Made by a program: the position numbers and the translations under genes. From Strigamia acuminata (lineage: Eukaryota; Arthropoda; Chilopoda; Geophilomorpha; Linotaeniidae), in the NCBI GenBank assembly GCA_949358305.1, contig OX442316.1, positions 16,120,001 to 16,184,000 of the forward strand: a DNA stretch of 64,000 nucleotides. Direction: 5' to 3'. The notes below the pieces were generated by a model. That model ran no database searches. It saw only the letters and a program-made list of their open reading frames with translations, and was not told the DNA's origin. Within the stretch, counting starts at the first letter, position 1. Each line of letters begins with the position of its first letter. Shown here in pieces: positions 54,530-64,000 of this stretch.

Positions 54530-57480
54530 AAAACGAGGCAGATGATGTAATTAGCAGGTGTCTGCTTTAAACTATCAATTTCTTCAATCGGAATAATCAT
54601 TTCAAAATGTTTAAGTTCTCCTGCACCAATAAGACTTGGCCTTGGGTGGGCCGCATGAAGGTTAAGCGAGTCAAACAACTTTTTCATACCTATGGCAAAA
54701 ATTGCTTTTGATTATTTTTTGTTGACATTAAAAAGTGTGATTTTTATTTCGGCTTAGTCACGCACAGCACCCGCGGAAAGACGTTACGAGACGGTTCACT
54801 CATTCAGTATGCAAATGAATGAAAAGATTTCTTTCGACGCGTGACTTGATTTAGTGCTGCGTCCGTTGTAAACGAGCTTAAGGGTACCAGTCCCAACGCC
54901 GAATCGCCTAAGAGCATATTTCAAAGATTCGCCCTTGGAAACCCATTAGCCATTACGACGTTTCCAATGGCGAACTTAGGAAAATTCGCCATGGGGCAAA
55001 ACTTTTCACCTTGGCATTTCCAATGACAAATTTGTTTTTTATTGTAAAATTCGCCATTGGAAACGTCGTTGTGTTTCCTATGGTGCATATGTTTATGTTT
55101 CAAAGGCTTCTGAACCTTAAGACACTTAAGACACTATTCCATTTTGGTTATAACCTTTATTTGATTCTCTAGTGCAGGGGTGTCCAACATCGCGTCTTGA
55201 ATCGGATTATTTAGAATCATAACGAGGATAAGGTCCGTGAGCGTCTCCTGGCGGACCAGGGGACAGCTTTTGGCTGTATTATCTATCACCTGCTTGAACA
55301 TGACTGTACATTCGACCGTTTCCAATTTGCATATTTTTTGCAATTGGAAATGCATTTAGACATTGATTTCTGATTTTTGCCGTTAAAAATAACGACATGT
55401 TTTGCCCTTAATTACTCTAGCTGTAACTTTGTTACCTGAATTCCAGACAATAACGATAAAGCCCAAGGAGCAGGGTCGGAAATCCCATAGACAATAGAGT
55501 TATTATCTTCTGCAAAATCATCTTCATTTCTCTTTTATTTTAAATCAATCAATACGATCACGACTATTAATTATTAATTAATACTGATAATGGTTTACCT
55601 CTGCATTTCCATTTTGATTCATCGTACTAATTCTCTAAATCGGAAATATATTAAAATAGCAAAAAATAAACTGCTTTACTCTTCAATCATCAAGGACAAA
55701 AGGTGTAAATATTTTTATATTCCTATGTTACACGCTACCGTTTAAAATTAAAATAAATTAAAATAAACGATGTCATTACTTTTTAAGAGCCAGCGTATTA
55801 TGAAATTTTTTGTTGTTGTTGTATAACAAAGGCATCATTAAAGTCATTTCGACTCATTAGCCATGCCTACATGCGTGTACCGGTAAATAATATACTATTT
55901 TGTGTCCACAATCCAATTGAATGACAGACCACTTAATACAGATAAAAATCAAACTATTAATTGCATGCATAAAAAGTTTGTTTCTTCCAGTGCCCCCTTG
56001 CACATTTCGTCGTTGGGAATTCAAGGTTTAAATTGCATGGTTAAATTGCAGTTACGTTAAGCATGCTTTAATGTTGTGTGAGCACGCCCATTGCAGACTG
56101 CAGCTAGCGAACTGAGTGCATAAAAGTCGACATCCTAACAACAATAGGTCTGCTAAATATGCACTGTAATTATTTTTTGAAGATGATATTAGTAGAAACC
56201 ACAGAGCAATTTCTGCGATCACACGATGTTTTGAAAAATGTATACACATTTGAATACAATTAAATATATTTTTAATCATTAGTTGTGCGAGCTATAAAAC
56301 GTGTACACATTTTTTGAGACACCCTGTAAATTCTGCAAAAATCGTGTTTTAGCACGTTTTGCATCGATTTAGCACGTGATTGGATACTTTACTCTATCTC
56401 TCATAATTTTTTGTTTGAGGAGTAATGAATATTCCTCAGGACCAACCAACCTCAACCAATAGCATTATTTACTTTTTCTTATTAAATATAACAGCAACAT
56501 CATTTTGAAATAAGTAGAAAACTACTTGCGACTTGCGGTTTCATCCGTTGCTTGTTGTTTCCTTTGTGTAATCCGTTCATCTGCATCTCCACAAATAAAT
56601 AGGCGCACGATGGCTCACATTTTTGTTTCATCGTTTGTCGTTTCCTAAATTATTTGTTATGTGCAAGATTAAATTCAGCTATTTTTTTTAAATATTACTT
56701 TCGTTGATACTGTACTGTACTCACAGTCCCGCCGAAAGTGCAGCGTTTTGCACGTTATCTCCATTTTCTTAAGATGTCTACACTTTCCAGTCGCGGACAT
56801 TTTTCGTGCAGTTTTTTAAGTTTAGTGTGTGAAATAAAATTATTGTGGCAAATCGATGATCGGAGTAAAAATGTACCTCGGTATAAGCTTAGTACCATCA
56901 TACGTTTGTGTGCGATGTCATTACCGGAAGTTACCAATTTGTGACATTACTATAGTGCGCTCTAGTGGCAAAAAAGTAAAGCCCAAACGCGAACCTGCGG
57001 TAATCTGTTGTCATTCAAACAAATGAGACCACCAATTACAGGTTCGGGAACTGCTACTGCAATGGCACCAAGTTTTGGAAACAGACCGACTAAAATTGAG
57101 ATGAAATTGAGATGAAATTCACAACTCGCCTATTGGCAACCTAAAACCAAGTTACCGGTAATTCCTTAAAAGATATTAAGCTCAAGCCATTTGTTTTGTC
57201 TTATCAATGGTTTAAAAAGAAGTCAAAAAAATTCCTTTACTTAACGAGATTAAATAAAAACTTTAATCCCTCTTACGTTGTACATTTACTGACCTTCAAG
57301 TGAAACCTTGATTTAAATTATAAACAATTTTTTTTAAAAAAGTTCTTCTACTGTTTGTGGTGATAACAAACACAAAATCATCTTAGCAACTCGTATCCAT
57401 AGAATTCAAATACTACTATCTTATATTGTCCCATTGGGATGATTTAGAGCGTCTTTCTTGCAATAATCTGTGATGTCAGA
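54530..57480. other. Intergenic region between genes J and K
   Basis: No gene supported. About 54870-55090 contains inverted words (TTTCCAATGGCGAA and TTCGCCATTGGAAACGTCGT) related to 63095-63140. About 56540-57000 is the reverse copy of 20860-21345. From about 57180 to the end is the shared 3' flank of the G/J/K subfamily. The frames seen (for example 55134-55355 and 56052-56279) have no support. Confidence 0.5.
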
Positions 57481-60400
57481 TTAAATGGGAAAAGGAGATT
57501 CTTCTTCTTCTTCCAACTGCTTCAGCAATCGTACCTTGTTTACATGTATTCCTTCCTCTTTTTGATTGACATACAATATCTAGAAAATACAAACCAATTT
57601 TCTATTTTCATTTTCAATTTTTCAAGTGATGAAAAATTAGAAAAAATACTTTGACTCGAGTTCCATTATTTTTCTCTTTGTCCAACCACCTTTTCTTAAC
57701 CCACTTTCTGATCAATGGGCTGAACAGTTTGATATCTGATATTTCATTCTCACTGCAGCCTAAATCAAAATTGAAAAAGTGTGATTTATTGAGTTATTAC
57801 CTCAGCTGTATACAACTAACCAAAAAGTGCGCTACAAATCATTCCAACAATCATTGAGGTCAGAAATGCAATCGGCTGAACAATCAAGGGCGAGATTTTA
57901 AACAGCTCATAAATACCACCACTGCAACACAAGTGCGATAGAACTTAAACTTTTTAGCAGATGAAATGGAAAGTCAGAAAGGGAAAATCAGAAAAGCACA
58001 GAAAAGTGCTGAACTTCTTTGCTTTTCAGATTCCTTTCAGTGTGGTGAAGGAATTATACTTATTTTCTAACTCCCTCGCGTAGAGAAGTGGATAAGATGA
58101 CTCATTGGATATAAGCACTTGAGCCGAGCTTCCATTAGTGAATGTTAGATTGTGGTCAAGGCAACTCTCAGTGGTCGTTGGGACTGGCTCAAAATTAACA
58201 CCTGAAGCTTGACCACCAATTGCTACCACTAGACCGAAAATAGCACTAGCAATTGCTCCACATTTTGCGCCCTTGGGATATCGACAAAAGAAATAAAAAT
58301 AAAAATAAACAAGTAAATATCCGTAATGCGTGGAAGCATTACATCTTAGACTTCTAAACCCCTTCTATACTTTTCTGTATAGAAATACATCTGTCCGTCT
58401 GTCCCTAAATAAAACACCAAAATAAAAGAATATAAAGTAATAAAAAATAAAATAAAGCAACAACAAACAAAATCCCACCAAATTGCGATCAAAAATGATC
58501 AAATTCCGTAAGATAGCCCAACAACAGCCATCAGCGACTGTCAGCGGCAAGTCTAAAAAATATAATACGTCATTTCCGGTAGCAGTTTGTAATAGAAGGC
58601 TAAAAGTCTAATAAAACAAGTTTTTTTTTATTAAACCGGAGGTCGGAGAAATACGAAAATACCTTAGGAACCTAATACAGGTATGCTGAGTTTATTGCAG
58701 TTGCCCGTTTGGCTCTAGCGGCTTTCGTTTTGGAGGAATTGATGCGGACGGACGGACGGACAGACAGACAGAACCGTTTTATTAGACTTTCTAAACATAG
58801 AGTTTAGAAGTCTAAAAAGTGTGAAACTTACTACAGAGTTGACCCATGGGCAAAACAAACCCAAGACAAAGAGACTCGTGATAATACCGTTCACGGCGCC
58901 ATTGTTGTAGAACCAAAACTGAATAAAACAAGATAATTGTAATTCAAACTTTAAATTTCAAATGAAATAAATTGAAAACCGTTATAATGCTTTCCACGTT
59001 CTCGACTATAACCATCAATAGGAGTGTGAATAGACCGTACAGAATAGCTGTTAAATATTAACATTGGTTATAGTTAATCGCACAAACTACAAAAACGGAA
59101 ATATGTGCCGACAAGGAAAAAATAGTATTTGCCTTTTATATTAATATTAAACCAAAACCAGTTTTACATCGTCCCATTCTAAATCAAAATCTGACTGACG
59201 GATTCTGAGTTAGGATAGAACCCATCACTCGGATTTTGATGTAACTTGGAATCAGCTGTTTCAATATCTTTCTTCTGGGTATTTTTAAACTCGATATTTA
59301 ATCGTATTTTAATCATAATTCAGAACACCTACGATTAATCTTTTCCACCTTGTCGATAAACACTTTATTTAATTCCAATACCAATCCATCTTGCCATGCA
59401 CGTTTTCGTTTCATCAGTCGTTTGCTTGAAGCGCGGTAGGAGCACGACGAAATCCTCGATAGTCACGGCCGCCATTGAATTCAAACACGATGAAATCGTG
59501 CTGAGTGCGCCACTAAAAATCCCAGCCACAAACAGCCCGGCCATACCAGGCATGCCTGAAAATGTTTTCAGCACAAAATACGTGAGCAACTACACACAAA
59601 ACGAGAATTATATCAACACATTGCAATCCATGTAGAATTAAGTGTAACAATTACTTGATCCGCATTTGAAATTTCATTGTTAAGCAAAGGATCACAGCCA
59701 GCGAAAGTGGCATAAAGCACAAGTCCACTGTAAACGATTAAAACGGTCACGAAGATCAAAGCGGGAATATTTAAATACAAAGCTCTGAAAACCGTAAAAA
59801 ACTGTAACCGTGATCAATATTCAGACAAATAACGAACTAAAAATCAAATTAGATAAAAAATGGATACTTTTGTGCTGCTTTTACTGATGGACATGAGACA
59901 TATCTTTGGATTTGTGTTTGGTACGCTCCGTAAAGTCCGACAAAATAAATGGTTTCTGTCAAGATAAACCAAACTAGAGAGTAACGGTACCGTGGATCGG
60001 CAGAGAAACTAAATGAAAATGAGTGATTTATGTCATTTGTCCGTTTCACTTGTTTCTTACGGAGCGACTGCAATTCTTTGTCCCTTCACTCCGCGATCCC
60101 ACACAACTCCGATTCCTCCAACATCCATTGTACCTTTAATGGCAATTGCCAACAACGATGTGTAAATGATTACAGTTTGAAAGACATCTGTCCACATAAC
60201 AGCACGAATTCCACCCTAAAAATACAATAGAAATGCTACAATCAACTCTCTACACCCGTCTAATACTTGGCAATGCTAAAAATTCCGCCTAGAAGGCGTT
60301 TATATTCTTACGACTGAATTCCAAGGATTGCGCAATTTCGTTATTGCCTAACAAGGGGGGGGGGGGGGGGAGGCAGCGCTCCTCCTTGACTCCCGCGAAC

Positions 60401-62152
60401 CTAACCTTAACCGTATTTTTTAAACAAATCGTGGTCCTGAATTTTTTCCATTTTAAAATTCCGCGTTTATTCATTCCGCGGTTATTACGAAACCCCGTGG
60501 CATTCTTCTTATCAGCTTTCGCGTTAAAATGTTTTGTGTGGGCTTGACCGATGTTTGCATTCTTTCAGTATCTGGAACGCCGATTCAACAAGTGAATCCG
60601 GAGATGCGCATCCATGATATTCATCATTCAAATGGTAACAATTTATCTTTAGGTGCATTCAAAGTGTCTGTTGAGGTTTTTCGCTGCTTTTTCCTTACGC
60701 GATCCCGGGTATACAACACCTGTACAGTCGAACCTCGTGTAACGAACTGTGATAAAACGAATTTTTTGTGATAACGAATATTTAAAAATGGCTTGGTTGC
60801 AGGGGTGGATCTAGCTTTTCGGGGGCCCGGGGCTTGAGGTTTTTTCGGGGCCCCTTTATCGAAATTTTTAATAGCATCTTAATTTCATCTTTTTTGTCGA
60901 CCTTTTTATTTTTTTATTTTTTAGTATATGGCCCTGCGTCTAGGAGGCCCCCTAGAATTCCCAAAAAACACCTTAAGGCACAGTGCCTAGAGCCTATGAA
61001 ACTTTTAGGACAGCGGTCGGCACAGGCAAAAGGTCGAAACTTGTATGATACAAACCAAAGCCGTATAAGCCGTGCCCACGATGCACATGGTCAATATTGA
61101 TATCCAGATGTGTATACCCATAACTGGACATAGGGAACACAAATAAGAATAGTTATTACAATTTAAAATTGAACAAGTTACACCATTACCTTGACTGATG
61201 GCCATAGCCGGAATAAACATCACCAATGATACATAAAATGCCTTAAACAAAAATAAGAAAATTAATACGATTTCGTGTTCAGTGTTTGAAGTCTAAGTAG
61301 GCGCATTCGTAAAGTCACTTAAACGAGTTTAAATAAGATAAACAAGTTAGATGACTTTACCCAAACAGCAAGTAATATTGGCCATATGGTTTTTAATTGG
61401 CTGCAATATTGGGTCAATAATAAAATGAATGCGCATAATCATTAATCACTACCACATTTGAATTCGATATCATTTTATAAGTAATTGGTTTCATAAAGGG
61501 TATTCCCGGATGTTCCTGGTTTAATTAATGTATCCCGAGTCCATATTAAATTATTGCGCAAAAATATTTTTATAAAATGAATTCTTTGTTAGAACAATGT
61601 GTTTGGTTTAAAAGGGGAGAATGTGAGTAATTATTTTATATTGGGTTATTTATTTATTTATAACTAAACTCACATTATGTTGAACACCACTCACCGAATT
61701 AATGACGTACAAAATAGCACCCACTAGTCGAATCGATTTGTTAAATCTCTTTTCCAGATACTATCCCTCCCAAAAAAAAAAGATTTAAGTGAAATTGCAA
61801 CTCAAAACTAAATAATTCTCACCTCTGTAGCGCTGGACACTTGTAAATCGTGGAAAACAGGCAGAAATGCATATCCGCTAAACACGAGCGCAAACACGAT
61901 GACAGGCAAGTCGCACAAAAAGTGGAACCCATAGGAATACACTTCCAACGGAATGCCAACGTACCAGATGGAATCCAAAATGCTGGCCAGAAGAGAGATA
62001 GTGGCAGGAATCATTCCAATATTGCCCCCTGCAGTGAAATACTCCTTGGTCGACTTAACCCTTCTTCCCACGAACGCATAGTACATGCCAATTACAAAAG
62101 ATATGAGAAACATTGCTCCTAGGATTAAACAGTCGTACAAGTGGACCGACAT
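57481..62152 (-). CDS. SLC5-like sodium-coupled solute transporter, gene K
   Basis: Intact sister of J and G. Exons from the start: 61823-62152, 61695-61760, 61190-61241, 61056-61123, 60061-60215, 59868-60008, 59655-59784, 59382-59589, 58980-59047, 58832-58918, 58060-58271, 57821-57921, 57650-57759, 57481-57579; 1827 bases, 608 residues, phases matching. Marks: MYYAFVGRRVKSTKEYFTAG, LASILDSIWYVGIPLEVYSY, IQRYVSCPSVKAAQK, AGIFSGALSTISSCLNSMAAVTIEDFVVLLPRF, WVNSVV-like end of exon 10, and the KRWLDKE tail segment that J has lost. Like J it stops at FPI, shorter than G by about 19 residues. Introns 4 (60216-61055) and 10 (58272-58831) are enlarged by inserted repeats. Being uninterrupted, it shows the empty site of the retrotransposon in J. 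Confidence 0.9.
57977..58035 (-). other. Intronic hairpin in intron 11 of gene K
   Basis: Counterpart of the hairpin in gene G: AGGGAAAATCAGAAAAGCAC on one side and CTTTGCTTTTCAGATTCCTT on the other. Pairing is weaker here than in G because of changes in one arm. The copy in J lies at about 41262-41325. Confidence 0.4.
58312..58820. mobile_element. Inverted-repeat insertion in intron 10 of gene K
   Basis: The intron of J lacks this 0.5-kb block. Near its ends are AGACTTCTAAAC (about 58350) and GTTTAGAAGTCT (about 58804), complementary to each other. Inside is a GACG/GACA microsatellite (about 58744-58770) and a related word TCCGTCTGTCC near 58395. No coding sequence; class uncertain. Confidence 0.5.
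60290..61010. repeat. Repeat insertions in intron 4 of gene K
   Basis: It contains a G run (60355-60370), a segment shared with J near 53160, and a GGGGGCCCGGGGC-containing block (about 60820-60855) of the kind scattered through arthropod genomes. The frames at 60344-60771 and 60834-61100 are without family marks. Confidence 0.4.
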
Positions 62153-62640
62153 CTTCAAAAATTTGTTGTAAACGAGAGAGAGAAGAAATCGTCATCGAGT
62201 GCTTACATACAACAGACTCGTATTGAGCAAATACAAGGCAGATGATGTAATTACCAGGTGTCTGCTTTCAACTATCAATTGTTTAATTACCAGGTGTGTG
62301 CTTTCAACTATCAATTATTTCTTCAATGTAAACAATTAAGGTCTGGATAAATGCATAGGATTTTTTTTAATTCAATAAAAAGCCGAAGTTGGCTATAAAT
62401 GCATATTTTCCGAAAATCAGAAATAAATGAATAAATTGCTATTTTTATTTGCGTTCGGAAAACTGAGGACTTCACCAAAAACAGACACCTGGGAAGTCAC
62501 TAAATTAGTGTCTGGAAAAAGTTTTAAGAAATAAACAAATAAACAAATAAAAAAATAGAAAAAAATGAATTGTAATCACTAATTATAATTCATTTACTTC
62601 AAGAACACTTTGAAATGGCATTAAGTTGTTATTTAACACT
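62153..62640. other. Upstream flank of gene K
   Basis: The first 130 bp match the promoter flank of J and G (CGTATTGAGCAAATACAAGG, GATGATGTAATTA), but the TATA motif of J is not preserved. A 40-bp segment (CAGGTGTCTGCTTTCAACTA) is tandemly doubled near 62255-62310. Beyond that I see nothing. Confidence 0.45.
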
Positions 62641-62659
62641 TGATTTCACTCAAATAAAT

Positions 62660-62805
62660 TTTCTTATTTTGCATATTTTTATTTTGCAAATTTTTATTTT
62701 TATTTTGCATATTTTTATTTTTATTTTGCATATTTTTATTCTTATTTTGCATATTTTTATTCTTATTTTGTATATTTTTATTTTTATTTTGCATAAAATG
62801 GAATT
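62660..62805. repeat. AT-rich minisatellite
   Basis: Units of about 23 bp, ATTTTGCATATTTTTATTTTT and variants, are repeated some six times. Frames on both strands stay open through them and are not genes. Confidence 0.8.
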
Positions 62806-63292
62806 TTTGGTGCATATATTATGTGCATAAAACAAATTTTAATTTGCATAAATATCCGGGGTCTAGAAATAATCATTTCAAAATGTTGAAATGATGAACT
62901 CAACAGATTTTCAAATATTTGGAGTCATTGCAAACTGGACACAACATTTATATTTAAATGATCAAGTATTGTTGCTGAGAAGCTATTTCCAAGTTCTCCT
63001 GGACCAATAAGTCTTGGCCTTGGGTGAGGCGCATGAAGGGTAAGCGAGTCAAACAACTTCCGCACACCTGCGGCAAAAATGACAAGTCTGTTTTTTATTG
63101 TAAAATTCGCCTTTGGAAATATTATTGTGTTTCCTATGCCTCGAATAATCGCCGGAGCGTTTATTTATTTTTTCGACATAATAACCGATAAACAGAACAA
63201 ACATGAGTTTTCCATGATATTCATCATTCAAATGGTATCAGTTTATCTTTGTAGGTGCATTCAAAGTTTCTGTTGAGGTTTTACGTTGCTTC

Positions 63293-63716
63293 TATACTCT
63301 TGTTCAACTCAAAAGGGTGCCCTTCTCCCATTGGCCGAGCCGTATCACTGGTGTAGTGATCCAAAAATGTAGACCCAAACACCAGAAATGCATTACAATG
63401 TACAGACGTTGTAATCGATTGCCTAGGCAACGACCAAAAATTCAAACTTGTTTTCTTTCCAGACATAATAACCGATAAATAGAACAAACATGAGTTTTTC
63501 AGTTATATGTGCATAGAAATGTTATTTCCGAAAAGGAAATAACATTTCTTTATAAAAATAATCAAAATTATATCAACTTAAATGGTAATAGCGATCACAA
63601 AACATAATAAAAATAAAAACTACTTCTCCTAGTGGTAGTAATACAGACTGGAGTTAGTAGTAATGCGGCTCGGCCAGTGGGAGAAGGGCACCCTCTTGAG
63701 TCGAACAAGAGTATAT
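63293..63716. mobile_element. MITE near the right edge
   Basis: Ends TATACTCTTGTTC and GAACAAGAGTATA face each other, followed inward by AAAGGGTGCCCTTCTCCCAT and its near-complement. TA flanks fit a Tc1/mariner origin. A partial relative lies at about 6085-6200 downstream of gene B (CCCATTGGCC and GATGTACAGACATTGT there). Confidence 0.65.
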
Positions 63717-63760
63717 ACAAACATTAATATCTCAATATAATATTTTTATTTGCAACCAAA

Positions 63761-63936
63761 TCAACTATCTAAACATTTGTGAACCTTTTTGAATGATGGT
63801 AAAATTGGCAAAAATTTTAAGAAAGAAAATTTCTTGATCCAGGACATTCCAAATGGAAGGTCATAATCACTTGTTGCAAAATCAACAGATTGTTGCAGCT
63901 CATTCCACTTAACAATACCTCTCTCTTCAGGAGTCC
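63761..63936 (-). CDS. SLC23-type transporter, last exon of a second gene
   Basis: After an acceptor (TTTGTGCAG on the minus strand) the exon reads GTPEERGIVKWNE and later YDLPFGMSWIKKFSFLKFLP, then a stop at 63761-63763. This is the conserved C-terminal end of SLC23 proteins (EERG, then YDxPxGMxWIK, then KFLPI). The complete SLC23 gene at 36699-39765 has [11 protein letters not shown] at the same place but a different flank, so this is another gene whose remaining exons lie beyond the right edge. The last 64 bases of the window are intron. Confidence 0.8.
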
Positions 63937-64000
63937 CTGCACAAACACAACACAAAAATCCAATTACAAAAAAAATAAAAAATAGTAAATCATTTAAATT

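Noticed and set aside
60834-61100. 88-codon frame in intron 4 of gene K
   Set aside because: It crosses from inserted repeat DNA into exon 4 on the wrong strand.
62615-62835. Frames of IFIL or QNKN repeats near 62.7 kb
   Set aside because: Products of an AT-rich 23-bp minisatellite.

Overview
The window is nuclear DNA of an animal, most likely an arthropod. Its genes have many short exons separated by introns of about 60-120 bp with GT..AG ends, it is AT-rich and crowded with small DNA transposons, and two genes carry a TATA box about 30 bp upstream of an ACTGA/TCAGT initiator, as arthropod promoters do. I cannot name the species.

Main content: an expanded cluster of SLC5-type (sodium:solute symporter, SMCT/SMVT-like) membrane transporter genes. 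From left to right: gene A (+, 3' end only, 340-1311); B (+, 2357-5684) and its near-identical tandem copy C (+, 7620-10895); D (-, 11785-14623); G (+, 22403-27014); H (+, 28822-32438); I (+, first exon only, 33175-33555); J (-, 40782-54457, split by a retrotransposon); K (-, 57481-62152). I assembled their exons by eye. B, C, D, G, H and K add up to uninterrupted frames of 594-627 codons, the usual length for this family. Three subfamilies are visible: B/C/D; A/H/I; and G/J/K, in which two exons of the other genes are fused into one and the C-terminus is long and charged.

Other genes: two tandem copies of a secreted cysteine-containing protein I do not recognise (E 15680-17098, F 17730-18948, both -), each with a clear promoter; a complete SLC23 nucleobase/ascorbate transporter gene (-, 36699-39765); and the last exon of a second SLC23 gene at the right edge (-, 63761-63936). 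The theme is solute uptake. A GATA-like motif block shared by the promoters of B, C and D suggests a common tissue of expression, but that is inference.

Mobile DNA: a 9.6-kb LTR retrotransposon (42158-51800) sits in exon 8 of gene J with a 4-bp target duplication, 1903-bp near-identical LTRs, a tRNA-Gln primer site and a polypurine tract. It has no visible polymerase, only one 493-codon ORF. Two solo LTRs with similar ends lie at 6710-7338 and 11073-11665. Several terminal-inverted-repeat elements (4073-4553, 9322-9702, 20031-20694, 23168-23752, 28093-28703, 37202-37725, 63293-63716) fill introns and intergenic DNA. There is also a perfect 12-bp x 97 satellite (35257-36420) and a cluster of CTCF-like motifs (34206-34990) inside inverted repeats. 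All exon joins, families and motifs are reading by eye; no search was run.
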